Shown: positions 8,177 through 17,284, counted from the stretch's first letter. The stretch is DNA of 24,416 nucleotides from Propionibacteriaceae bacterium (GCA_009781325.1 WQYJ01000004.1:1-24416), one strand, 5' to 3'. Numbers and translations are program-made. Notes: a model not told the origin generated them from the sequence alone.

Positions 8177-9796
8177 ATGACAACCCAGTACGCGATTCAG
8201 ATCGTGGGCAAGGATCTCATCGAGATCAATCCTGCGATGGAGATTCCTGACCTCGGGCCTACCCAGATTCTTCTGGAGATTGAGGCCTGCGGGATCTGCT
8301 TCTCGGATACGAAGTTAATGCATGCTTTCGACAACCATCCACGCAAGACTCCCATCATTGGAGGACTGACACCAGCCGAGTTAGCACAGATTCCCACCTA
8401 TCGACCTGGGACAGACCCGGTAGTGCCGGGCCATGAGCCAGCAGGGCGGGTTATCAAGGTCGGGGAAGATGTCAGCCGTTATGCACCAGGGGAGAGGGTC
8501 TTGATACAGACCGATTACCGTCACCTTCCCACCGCTGGGTCGAACGGAGCCTTTGGCTATGGCTTCGACGGCGGTCTAGAGCAGTACGCTCTGGTGGATA
8601 TGCGGATGATCATCGATCCGGTCACAGATGAGTCCTGCCTGATCCCGCTCGGTGAAGAACCCTCACGTTCTTCGGTGGCGCTGATTGAACCTTGGGCCTG
8701 TGTCGAGACTGCATATGCAACTGAAGAACGCCGCCGGATCAAGGATGGCGGAGCCTTGCTGGTCTTCATTGAACCTGGTTTCCAGCCACAGGGTTTAGAA
8801 GAAGTCATCGCTGGTTCCGGGCACGGGCTGCGCCTAGATTGCAGCGCGTACGAGCAGATTCCCGATGAGGATGCCTTCGACGACATCATCTACGTCGGTG
8901 CCAACGCGGACACGGTTGAACAGCTGAGCCAGCATCTGAACAAGCAGGGCCTGATGAACATCGTGACCTGCGGGGAAACCTTTGATCGTGATGTCGAAAT
9001 CGATGCCGGGCGTATTCACTATGACCTCATCCGCTATGCGGGAACGACAAGCAGCAACGCTGCTGATGGGTACTTGTCGATCCCCAGAACCTATGACCTG
9101 CGCGAGTCGGAACACCTGGCAGTGATCGGGGCGGGTGGCCCGATGGGCTTGATGCACACCGTACGCGCAGCAGTTCTTGGTGTCCCGGGAATTCGCATCG
9201 ATGCTGTGGATGTCGATAATGATCGGCTTGCAAGCCTGGCACATGTGATCGGGCCTATCGCAGATACCCAGCAGGTTCCTATCCGGGTTGTGAACTCGAA
9301 TCTCACCGAATTGGAATCCGGTGTCTACACCTATGTTTCACTGATGGTTCCCGCTGCGGATCTCCTCCAACAAGCCGTCGGACTGGCTAGGCGCGGCGCA
9401 ATTCTGAACGCATTCGCTGGATTTGCGATCGGTACCAAGGCTGCTCTCGATCTGAACCGTATCCTAGGCGACCACCTCTATCTCGTGGGCACCTCAGGTT
9501 CCCGCATCGCCGACATGGTGACAGTCCTGCGACGCTTAGAGGCTGGGGTGGTAGACACCAATATCTCCCTGGATGCGGTCTGCGGTATCGCTGGGGTGCC
9601 AGCCGCCATTGAGTCAGTGAACAACCGCAGTTCTCAAGGCAAGATCGTGGTCTATCCGCATCTACATAATCTGGAATTAGTCCGGCTGGTAGATATGGGC
9701 GAGCGTTACCCTGAAGTAGCAGCAGCCATGGACGGCACACGGTGGACGAAACAAGCCGAAGAGGTTTTGCTAAAGACTGGAGGCAATAGTGGCTGA
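8177..9796 (+). CDS. Zinc-dependent dehydrogenase, SorE-like, with doubled cofactor domain
   Basis: This medium-chain alcohol dehydrogenase has 539 residues, against 340-420 usual in the family. The catalytic half shows Cys38 (EACGICFSDTK), GHEPAG (85-90) and Glu171 in EPWACVETAY, as in catalytic-zinc enzymes. The GxGxxG cofactor motif AVIGAGGPMGL comes late (315-325). Between, at about 184-312, lies a stretch that reads like the second half of another cofactor domain (DDIIYVGANADTVEQL, LNIV-like MNIVTCGE, DAGRIHYDLIRYAGT). The C-terminal part (GTSGSRIADM, then WTKQAEEVLL) resembles L-sorbose-1-phosphate reductase SorE. It probably oxidises or reduces a carbonyl/alcohol in the lower rhamnose pathway. 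It starts eight bases after the preceding stop, with an AGGA ribosome site overlapping that stop. Confidence 0.8.
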   Translation: MTTQYAIQIVGKDLIEINPAMEIPDLGPTQILLEIEACGICFSDTKLMHAFDNHPRKTPIIGGLTPAELAQIPTYRPGTDPVVPGHEPAGRVIKVGEDVSRYAPGERVLIQTDYRHLPTAGSNGAFGYGFDGGLEQYALVDMRMIIDPVTDESCLIPLGEEPSRSSVALIEPWACVETAYATEERRRIKDGGALLVFIEPGFQPQGLEEVIAGSGHGLRLDCSAYEQIPDEDAFDDIIYVGANADTVEQLSQHLNKQGLMNIVTCGETFDRDVEIDAGRIHYDLIRYAGTTSSNAADGYLSIPRTYDLRESEHLAVIGAGGPMGLMHTVRAAVLGVPGIRIDAVDVDNDRLASLAHVIGPIADTQQVPIRVVNSNLTELESGVYTYVSLMVPAADLLQQAVGLARRGAILNAFAGFAIGTKAALDLNRILGDHLYLVGTSGSRIADMVTVLRRLEAGVVDTNISLDAVCGIAGVPAAIESVNNRSSQGKIVVYPHLHNLELVRLVDMGERYPEVAAAMDGTRWTKQAEEVLLKTGGNSG

Positions 9797-11129
9797 GGTG
9801 GTGGTGATGCCGCAGCTCGGCAACACCGTGGAATCCTGTGTAGTGACCTCCTGGCACATCAAGGTGGGTGATGAGGTCAATCCATCGACGATTGCAGCAC
9901 AGATTGAGACTGATAAATCAGCCATGGAAGTACCGGCCGGAGTTTCCGGAACCGTTCTGCGGCTTCTCGCTGAGCCCGGAGACGAAGTGGCAGTCAAAGC
10001 CGGTTTCTTCATCGTCGGCGAACCCGGTGAAGCAATCGACGACCTGATTCCAGCATCAACCGAAACCCCGCAGCCGAAGCCAACACTCACCCAACCAATA
10101 CGACACACACCTCCACCAGCGACACCTGCGCCGACACAAACCCGCACAACAGCCTCCCCGCGAGCCCGCCGAGAAGCCAACCAGGCAGGAATAGACATCG
10201 CTGCAATCCGGGGAACGGGCCCCCAAGGGCGCATCCTAGCCAGCGATGTTCGAGCTGCCATCGAGGCTATCCCGCCTCCCCCTGTCGGCACCGGTCTAGG
10301 CGGACGCCTCACACGGGCCGATCTGGCAGGAACTAACCTTATTCATGCGCCGATGGGCCTGCCGACTCCACCAGTCCCACAGGTTCCCCAGATCCCACAG
10401 CCTCCGCCCGCGCAGTCAGACTTCCCAGGTGCCTTCACCGACACCGAGATAACAGGGATCCGAAAACTGGTTGCTGAGCGCATGCAAGCATCCCTAGCTC
10501 ATCATGCTCAAATCACCGAAACCGCCTCCGCACCAGCGACAGCCCTGCTGGCACTTCGCGCCCGGCTCAACAACCAGGACTTACCAAAGATCACCCTCGG
10601 TGATCTCCTCGCCTATGCCGCAGTACGTACCGTCGCGGACTTCCCCGTACTGAACTCCACTTTCGACGGAACAACCCTTCGTAGTTTCTCCGCAGTCCAC
10701 CTAGGCTTGGCAGTCGATACTGTACGTGGTCTGCTCGTACCAACAATTAGGTTTTCTTCAACCATGGGGCTGCACCAATTTGCGGTTGCCTCCAAGGAAT
10801 TGATCACTCAAGCCAGAACCGGCACCATCAACCCGGATCTCCTCACAGGAGCGACATTCTCACTGACCAACCTCGGAGCCTACGGCATCGAATCCTTCAC
10901 CCCGATCCTCAACTCCCCGCAGGTCGCCATCCTCGGAGTCAACGCCATCACCCCCAGTGCCGTGGTCAACCCGGACGGCTCGATCGGGGTCGAACAGAGG
11001 ATTTCCTTCTCACTGACCGTGGATCACGCGGTGGTTGACGGAGCCGATGCAGCCAGATTCCTCCAGGCTCTCACCGCGTTCATCACCGATATTGATCGAA
11101 GAATCGACACCGAGACAGGACTGATATGA
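9789..11129 (+). CDS. Dihydrolipoamide acyltransferase (E2)
   Basis: This is the core subunit of a 2-oxo-acid or acetoin-type dehydrogenase complex. It carries acyl groups on lipoate and passes them to CoA. It has 446 residues and one lipoyl domain (1-80) with Lys43 in ETDKSAMEV. A proline/threonine-rich linker and a peripheral-subunit-binding domain (about 123-158; SPRARREANQAGID, GTGPQGRI) follow, then a second proline-rich linker (161-212) and the catalytic domain with His413 and Asp417 in DHAVVDG. The start is GTG at 9789, eight bases inside the previous gene, with GGAGG at 9779-9783. Its stop overlaps the E3 start (ATGA). The acyl group is not predictable from these motifs. Confidence 0.92.
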   Translation: MAEVVVMPQLGNTVESCVVTSWHIKVGDEVNPSTIAAQIETDKSAMEVPAGVSGTVLRLLAEPGDEVAVKAGFFIVGEPGEAIDDLIPASTETPQPKPTLTQPIRHTPPPATPAPTQTRTTASPRARREANQAGIDIAAIRGTGPQGRILASDVRAAIEAIPPPPVGTGLGGRLTRADLAGTNLIHAPMGLPTPPVPQVPQIPQPPPAQSDFPGAFTDTEITGIRKLVAERMQASLAHHAQITETASAPATALLALRARLNNQDLPKITLGDLLAYAAVRTVADFPVLNSTFDGTTLRSFSAVHLGLAVDTVRGLLVPTIRFSSTMGLHQFAVASKELITQARTGTINPDLLTGATFSLTNLGAYGIESFTPILNSPQVAILGVNAITPSAVVNPDGSIGVEQRISFSLTVDHAVVDGADAARFLQALTAFITDIDRRIDTETGLI

Positions 11130-12505
11130 CCGACTTCGATGTGATTATCCTGGGTGGCGGACCCGGCGGCTACATCGCCGCCGAGCGTCTGGCTGCAGGC
11201 GGAAAATCAGTGGCACTGATCGAGAAAGACACCCTGGGTGGTACCTGTCTTAATGTCGGATGCATCCCCACCAAGGCTTGGATGAACTCTGCCAAACTCT
11301 ATGACCACGCCAGGAATTCTGATCAGTACGGCGTGAAGGCCGAGGCAGTCACCTACGATTGGGCAGCCATCCAAGACTGGAAGGCTACAACCGTGTCAAC
11401 GCTTGTTTCCGGTGTGGTTCAGATGATGAAGAAGCTGAAAGTCACAGTGATCCAAGGTCAGGGGAAACTCATTTCTCCCACCAGCGTTGAAGTGAACGGC
11501 GAAACCTATCAAGCAACAGACATCATCATCGCCACTGGTTCGGTCCCGGTAGCCCCGCCCATTCCTGGAACCATCAGGAATAAGGCTGTCGTTGATTCCA
11601 CCGGACTTCTCGCCATCAAAGACGTACCCGAGCGTCTGACTATCATCGGTGGGGGAGTCATTGGTGTGGAGTTCGCCGGAGTCTTTTCGCAGTTGGGCAC
11701 CAAGGTCACCGTCATCGAGATGATGGACGAAATCCTTCCTTTTATGGACCGCGATCTTGCTAGACGCATTCGTACGTGCACTCCTGATGTGGATTTCCAT
11801 CTGGGGGCAAAGGTGGAGTCCGTAAAAAAAACCACCGTGCATTACACGACCAAGGGAAAAACTGAGACATGCGTGTCCGATCTCATTGTGATGGCAGTGG
11901 GCCGCCGTCCTCTTGTCGAGGGTTGGTCAGCACAGGAGATTGGTCTGGAGTTTTCCGACAAGGGTGTTCAGGTCGACAATCGGATGCGCACCAACCTTGA
12001 CCATGTGTGGGCTGTCGGTGATGTCACCGGGCGTTCCTTGCTGGCGCACGCTGCGTACCGTATGGGAGAAATCGCTGCTGCCAACATTCTTGACCCCGAG
12101 GCTGCCAAGAAAGGTCAGCTTATGCGGTGGCACACCGTACCCTGGGCGGTCTATTCCACCCCAGAATCAGCCGGTGTTGGCCTGACTAAAGCCGAATGTG
12201 CCAAACAAGGCATCGAAGTGTCGTCATCGACCGTACCCCTGGTGCTGTCGGGGCGTTTCATTGCCGAGCAGGGGCTCTCAAGAGCCGGGGTCGTCACTGT
12301 CATTGCCGAAACCGATTCTCGGGTGATTCGCGGGATCCATGTGATCGGACCGTACGCTCCAGAGATGATCTGGGGTGCCGCCAGTGTGCTGGAGATGGAA
12401 CTCACCATCGATGATGTACGCCAGCTTGTCTTCCCGCACCCGAGCGTGAGTGAAGGAATCCGGGAAGCCTGTTGGGCCTTCCCTGATAAGAAGAGGAAAT
12501 CATGA
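11126..12505 (+). CDS. lpd: Dihydrolipoyl dehydrogenase (E3)
   Basis: This flavoprotein reoxidises dihydrolipoamide on E2 with NAD. It has 459 residues, standard for the family. Visible motifs are the FAD site ILGGGPGGYIAAERL (8-22), the redox disulfide Cys41/Cys46 in GGTCLNVGCIPTK, the NAD site IIGGGVIGVEFAGVFSQLG, the second FAD motif WAVGDVTG, and the catalytic pair His438 and Glu443 in FPHPSVSEGI. It overlaps both neighbours by ATGA junctions, so it is dedicated to this complex; the cell probably has another E3 elsewhere. A short lysine run (KKTTVHYTTKGK) gives an A-rich patch near 11825 but no frame disruption. Confidence 0.94.
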   Translation: MTDFDVIILGGGPGGYIAAERLAAGGKSVALIEKDTLGGTCLNVGCIPTKAWMNSAKLYDHARNSDQYGVKAEAVTYDWAAIQDWKATTVSTLVSGVVQMMKKLKVTVIQGQGKLISPTSVEVNGETYQATDIIIATGSVPVAPPIPGTIRNKAVVDSTGLLAIKDVPERLTIIGGGVIGVEFAGVFSQLGTKVTVIEMMDEILPFMDRDLARRIRTCTPDVDFHLGAKVESVKKTTVHYTTKGKTETCVSDLIVMAVGRRPLVEGWSAQEIGLEFSDKGVQVDNRMRTNLDHVWAVGDVTGRSLLAHAAYRMGEIAAANILDPEAAKKGQLMRWHTVPWAVYSTPESAGVGLTKAECAKQGIEVSSSTVPLVLSGRFIAEQGLSRAGVVTVIAETDSRVIRGIHVIGPYAPEMIWGAASVLEMELTIDDVRQLVFPHPSVSEGIREACWAFPDKKRKS

Positions 12506-14958
12506 CAAAGTCGCTTGTGATCAAACCGGATGAAGTACGCAGCTCCGGAAGGCTGTGTTTCCCCGAGATTGAACTGAACAGCTATGAACTGAATCTACCC
12601 AGCGAAGTGAATCGCTATGGAACTGAAGGTCTTATCAGTGTTCTTCAAGACATGATCATCATCCGCGAGTTTGAGTCCATGCTGAACTCCATTAAGACAA
12701 CAGGTTCCTGGCAAGGGATTTATTATCACCACGGCGGTCCTGCGCATCTGTCGATGGGCCAAGAAGCCGCAGCAGTTGGGCAGGCCCTGGAGTTGGGACC
12801 TGAGGATTTCATCTTCGGCTCTCACCGTTCCCATGGGGAGATTCTGGCGAAGTGTTTCTCTGCTGCCCGCAAGATGAGTTCTGCTGATACCCGTCACATC
12901 ATGGAGTCCTTTCTCGGTGGAGACACTCTGCGCCACGCCGAGACGCTGCCGTACGAATCCGAGGAAGACCTGCAAACCAACTTCATTGTTTTTGGGACTC
13001 TGGCAGAGATATTTGCCCGCAAGGCTGGATTCAATCGCGGAATGGGCGGGTCGATGCATGCCTTCTTCCCGCCTTTTGGCTCGATGCCTAATAACGCCAT
13101 CGTCGGCGGTTCGGGTCCGATTGCCCAGGGTGCAGCTCTGTTCAAGCGGATCAATAAACGCCCTGGAATTGTTGTGGCCAATATCGGCGATGCCTCGTCT
13201 GCGTGCGGACCGGTGTGGGAGTCTATGGTCTTCTCTGCGATGGATCAGTACCGCGGGCTGTGGCCGCAGTCTGCTGGGGGTAACCCGCCGATTTTGTTCA
13301 ACTTCTTCAATAACTTCTATGGCATGGGCGGACAAACCGATGGTGAGACCATGGGATACGACATCCTGGCTCGGATCGGTGCCGGGGTGAATCCGGCAGC
13401 TATGCATGCCGAGCGTGTTGATGGGTATAACCCCTTGGCGGTGGCGAATGCCATACGCCGCAAGAAGGATGTGCTGCTCGCCGGTGAGGGGCCGGTGCTG
13501 CTCGATGTGATTACCTATCGGTTGTCGGGTCACTCTCCTTCTGATGCCTCCAGCTATCGTACGAAGGAAGAACTTGAACTGTGGACCCAGCGTGATTCCA
13601 TCGAGGACTTCTCACAGCTTCTGGTCGATGGGGGAGTCATTGAACGATCTGGTGTCGACGAGATGCGTGAGGGTGTCATCGAACGACTGGCGAAGGTCCT
13701 CGAACTTGCTGGAGACGATGAACGCTGCCCCCGAGCAGATGCCTCGTTTATCGAGTCGGTGATGTTCTCGAATCGCCGAATCGAAGCCATGGCTCCAGGC
13801 ACACCTGAGTTGCTGGAACCCCTCGAAGACAACGCTAGGGTGAAGGCTATCGCCTCCAAGGTTCGTACAACTGTGGATGAGCAGGGTAACCCCGTATCCA
13901 AGGCGAAAGTCTTCCAATTCCGAGACGGACTCTTCGAAGCCATGGCTCATCGTTTCGCGGTGGACCCAACCATGGCTGCGTGGGGTGAAGAAAACCGAGA
14001 TTGGGGAGGTGCCTTCGCTGTCTATCGAGGCTTGACCGAACTCTTGCCGTACCCCCGGTTGTTCAACTCGCCGATTTCCGAGGCGGCCATCGTGGGTGCG
14101 GGTGTCGGCTATGCGCTGAGCGGCGGTCGTGCGGTGGTGGAGTTGATGTACTGTGACTTCCTCGGCCGTGCTGGTGACGAGGTCTTCAACCAAGTCTCCA
14201 AGTGGCAGGCTATGTCGGCAGGGATCTTGACGATGCCTTTGGTTGTACGGATTTCTATCGGCAATAAGTACGGTGCGCAGCATTCACAGGACTGGACAGC
14301 GATGCTTGCTCATCTTCCAGGGCTGAAGGTCTACTATCCTGCGACTCCCACCGATGCCAAGGGGATGCTGAACCTCGCCTTAGCTGGTACCGACCCTGTG
14401 ATCTTCCTGGAGTCGCAGAAACTCTACGACATTGCAGAGCAGTTCGAAGCTGGCGGCGTACCGCAGGGCTACTACGAGACTGAAGAAGGCGAACCAGCCA
14501 TCCGCCGCGAGGGCGCGGATATCACCATCGCCACCCTCGGGCCCGCTTTGTATACAGCACTCGAAGCCGCAGAAACCCTCCAGACGCAGTACCGCTTGTC
14601 TGCTGAAGTCATCGACCTGCGCTTTGCCGTACCCCTGAACTACGAGAAACTCCTCGACTCAGTACGAAAGACCGGACGCCTAGTATTGGTATCCGATGCT
14701 GTCGAGCGGGGAAGCTTCTTGAACACCGTGGCCTCACATCTGACCCGACTAGTCTTCGATGACCTCGATGCCCCGATAGTAGTGCTCGGCTCCAGAAATC
14801 ACATCACTCCCGCACCTGAACTCGAAGAGTTGTTTTTCATCCAGCCCGACGAGATTCTTGATGCTATCCATACACAGATCCTCGAACTGCCAGGCCACCA
14901 GGTGACAACCGATCAGTCACAGCATGAGATGCTGAGACGGGCGAAATATGGTGTCTGA
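12502..14958 (+). CDS. Fused E1 alpha-beta thiamine-dependent dehydrogenase
   Basis: This decarboxylase/dehydrogenase subunit of the complex joins the usual alpha and beta chains in one 818-residue protein. The alpha part (about 40-400) has the thiamine-diphosphate motif starting GDASSACGP (229-237) and ending at FNFFNN (266-271), and the loop GHSPSDASSYRTKEEL (343-358) typical of pyruvate and acetoin E1. The beta part (from about 468) shows GEENRDWGG (495-503), PISEAAIVGAGVGYA (524-538) with the catalytic Glu527, and His594 in GAQHSQDW. Compared with ordinary alpha chains there is about 45 extra residues near 117-165. The ATGA junction couples it to E3. Its C-terminal 42 bases overlap the convergent GH65 gene. 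The substrate may be pyruvate, another 2-oxo acid or an alpha-hydroxyketone. Confidence 0.9.
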   Translation: MTKSLVIKPDEVRSSGRLCFPEIELNSYELNLPSEVNRYGTEGLISVLQDMIIIREFESMLNSIKTTGSWQGIYYHHGGPAHLSMGQEAAAVGQALELGPEDFIFGSHRSHGEILAKCFSAARKMSSADTRHIMESFLGGDTLRHAETLPYESEEDLQTNFIVFGTLAEIFARKAGFNRGMGGSMHAFFPPFGSMPNNAIVGGSGPIAQGAALFKRINKRPGIVVANIGDASSACGPVWESMVFSAMDQYRGLWPQSAGGNPPILFNFFNNFYGMGGQTDGETMGYDILARIGAGVNPAAMHAERVDGYNPLAVANAIRRKKDVLLAGEGPVLLDVITYRLSGHSPSDASSYRTKEELELWTQRDSIEDFSQLLVDGGVIERSGVDEMREGVIERLAKVLELAGDDERCPRADASFIESVMFSNRRIEAMAPGTPELLEPLEDNARVKAIASKVRTTVDEQGNPVSKAKVFQFRDGLFEAMAHRFAVDPTMAAWGEENRDWGGAFAVYRGLTELLPYPRLFNSPISEAAIVGAGVGYALSGGRAVVELMYCDFLGRAGDEVFNQVSKWQAMSAGILTMPLVVRISIGNKYGAQHSQDWTAMLAHLPGLKVYYPATPTDAKGMLNLALAGTDPVIFLESQKLYDIAEQFEAGGVPQGYYETEEGEPAIRREGADITIATLGPALYTALEAAETLQTQYRLSAEVIDLRFAVPLNYEKLLDSVRKTGRLVLVSDAVERGSFLNTVASHLTRLVFDDLDAPIVVLGSRNHITPAPELEELFFIQPDEILDAIHTQILELPGHQVTTDQSQHEMLRRAKYGV

Positions 14959-17229
14959 GCTGACTGTTACCTGCTGACCGCACACGTTCAGTGTGAGGGG
15001 GTCACCCGATATGACGCGCAGGCTGATCCCGTCACCAGTGACAGCGACGAACAGAAGTGAACCTCGCAATCGCAGATGGAAGCTAATCCTCGTGATTCCA
15101 GGAGGAAGACAGGGATCGAAACTGTAGCCTGAGTAGTCTCTCAAGCCTGCAAAACCCACCACCACAGTGGACCACACCGACGCGGCTGCAGCGACATGAA
15201 CCCCGTCGCAGGTGTTGTTGTGGGTGTCGGCAAGGTCGATGGCTAGGCTGGAGTGGAAATAGTTGTCTGCTAGATCTAGATGACCTACCCAGGCAGCCAT
15301 GATGGCCTGCGCGGATGTGGATAAGGTGGAGTCTGCTGTTGTCAGCGGGTCATAGTAGTCGAAGTTGGCCTTCATCTGTTCGCGTGTGAACAGATCTGGG
15401 CGGTGAATCTGGGCGAGGATGAGGTCAGCCTGTTTCAGCACCTGATGGCGGTAGATCGTCAGCGGGTGATAGTGAAGCAGCAGAGGGTGATTCTGTGGCG
15501 GGGTTCCAGCAAAGTCCCAGACAGCATGGCTCAGAAAATGTGCATCCTGACCGTGAATACCCAGGGCTTCGTCATAGGGGATGGCTACGCAAGCTGCGGC
15601 ATTTCGCCACAGCGCCAACTCAGCATCATCAACCTCCAAACGCCTGCACACCGCAGTCCAGGTTCTTTCATCCTGGCGGCCCAATCGGTCAAGCCAGTCA
15701 GCCGCAGCAGAGAGGTTCGCCGCCGCCATGACATTGGTGAACAGATTATCGTCCACCAGTGCCGAGTACTCGTCAGGGCCTGTCACCTGGTGAATATGGA
15801 AGACCCCGTCGGCATCGAAGAAGCCCAGGCTCACCCACAGGCGAGCGGTCTGAACCAGAATGTCGATACCCTCCTGGATCAGGTACGACCAATCATCAGT
15901 AGCCTGTAGGTATCGATTGATAGCGTAGGCGATGTCCGCATTGATGTGATACTGGGCAGTCCCGGCTTCGAAAAAGGCGGATGCCTCCCGGCCGTCAATA
16001 CTGCGCCACGGGAAGAGTGCTCCACGATGGTGGAGTTCACCAGCCCGCTGTAGGGCTCGGGGCAGCGTCGAGAAACGGTACCTCAGCCCAGCCTTGGCCA
16101 ACTCAGGATGGGTATAGGTCAGCATGGGTATCACCATTGCTTCAGCATCCCAGAAGGTGTGTCCGTCGTAGCCTCCTCCTGTGACACCTTTCGCGGGGAT
16201 GCCAAGGCCTTCACTGCACACGCTAGCTTGGAACCCTTGATAGAGGTTCCAGCGCAGTGCGCTCTGGGTATCATGGTCATCCTCGATCACGATATCAGCG
16301 GTATGCCACCAGTGAGTTAATGCCTGCTCATGGGAGTCAAGAAGGTCGGCTCGCGAGCAATGACGTAGCCTGTCGAGCGTGTCGCAAGCCTGCCCGAGAA
16401 GATGCTCGTCAGATACAGGGCGAGCATCATCGGTGAATAGGGGGCCATCGGTAGCAAAAGACGCCCGTACTGACACTGTCAGGGTGTCATCTGCTGACAG
16501 TTCGGCAGAAAACTTGCGTCCCACTGCGGTATCTGTGCTCATCAGTGATTCTGTCGATGCATGGGAGTTTGTCTCATAGCTGACCAGGCAGGCAACACCA
16601 ACACCGCAGTTCTTGGTTCGAACCAGGATTCCAGGGTCTGGCTGTGTTGCCATCCAGGTGATTGTTGTGGGGCTTTCCAGAGAAGTGGACTTACGAGGGT
16701 CCAACCCAGTCGAGTCGATCCGTCGAGGCTGAGCGCTCACCCAATGGGAGATCTCGACGTGTGCCGGTTGAAACACGTGCACGGAATACTCGAGGAAAAC
16801 ACAGCCACGAAGCACAGCCGACACCATCCGCATGGAGGTGATCCTCACCTGTGTTCCATCAGGGACAATCCATGTCAGATTCCGCTGGAGGATTCCTGTG
16901 TTCATCGACAGTGTACGGCGATAGTCGCGGCACGGTGAGGTGTAGGGATCGAAAGTGTACCCATTAACCACCAGAGAGAACTGGCCTGGGTTGGGGGCTG
17001 GTTGGATTGTTTGCCCCACTCGAGCCAGTCCATAGGCATCCTCGGGGTAGAGGATCGGCCAGGTCTCGTAGAAGCCATTCACAAAGACTTGATCGGCGCA
17101 ATCTGAATCCTCTTCGATAAAACCGCGCATACCGATGAATCCATTGGCGAGGGCGAAGATCGTACGAGCGTGACCGGAAGAGTTAGCCTCGGTGTCTTCG
17201 AGGGTCCAGTCAGTGGTGTGGATGGTCAC
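14917..17229 (-). CDS. GH65 disaccharide phosphorylase
   Basis: This 770-residue glycoside hydrolase family 65 enzyme splits an alpha-linked glucoside with inorganic phosphate, releasing beta-glucose 1-phosphate. Landmarks are the N-terminal LANGFIGMRGF (28-38), GVTGGGYDGHTFWDAEAM (348-365), the general acid Glu487 in GPDEYSALVDDN, KQADLIL (599-605), YYDPLTTADSTLSTS (625-639) and His678 in TCDGVHVAA, a likely phosphate ligand. No signal peptide is present, so it acts inside the cell. Family members act on trehalose, maltose, kojibiose, nigerose or glucosyl-L-rhamnose. Divergence from an alpha-glucoside-type importer and proximity to the rhamnose operon favour the last (inference). The start is GTG at 17229; an ATG upstream is out of frame. 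No beta-phosphoglucomutase lies in the window. Confidence 0.9.
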   Translation of the reverse strand: MTIHTTDWTLEDTEANSSGHARTIFALANGFIGMRGFIEEDSDCADQVFVNGFYETWPILYPEDAYGLARVGQTIQPAPNPGQFSLVVNGYTFDPYTSPCRDYRRTLSMNTGILQRNLTWIVPDGTQVRITSMRMVSAVLRGCVFLEYSVHVFQPAHVEISHWVSAQPRRIDSTGLDPRKSTSLESPTTITWMATQPDPGILVRTKNCGVGVACLVSYETNSHASTESLMSTDTAVGRKFSAELSADDTLTVSVRASFATDGPLFTDDARPVSDEHLLGQACDTLDRLRHCSRADLLDSHEQALTHWWHTADIVIEDDHDTQSALRWNLYQGFQASVCSEGLGIPAKGVTGGGYDGHTFWDAEAMVIPMLTYTHPELAKAGLRYRFSTLPRALQRAGELHHRGALFPWRSIDGREASAFFEAGTAQYHINADIAYAINRYLQATDDWSYLIQEGIDILVQTARLWVSLGFFDADGVFHIHQVTGPDEYSALVDDNLFTNVMAAANLSAAADWLDRLGRQDERTWTAVCRRLEVDDAELALWRNAAACVAIPYDEALGIHGQDAHFLSHAVWDFAGTPPQNHPLLLHYHPLTIYRHQVLKQADLILAQIHRPDLFTREQMKANFDYYDPLTTADSTLSTSAQAIMAAWVGHLDLADNYFHSSLAIDLADTHNNTCDGVHVAAAASVWSTVVVGFAGLRDYSGYSFDPCLPPGITRISFHLRLRGSLLFVAVTGDGISLRVISGDPLTLNVCGQQVTVSSDTIFRPSQHLML

Positions 17230-17284
17230 GGCCCCGCCTTCTTTCTCCCCATCTCGAAGAGATGGAAACCTCGGTTATTAAGAA

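Noticed and set aside
12595..13533. A 312-codon frame opposite the E1 gene
   Set aside because: Composition is low-complexity and histidine/arginine-rich as expected from the reverse strand of a conserved gene; no motif.
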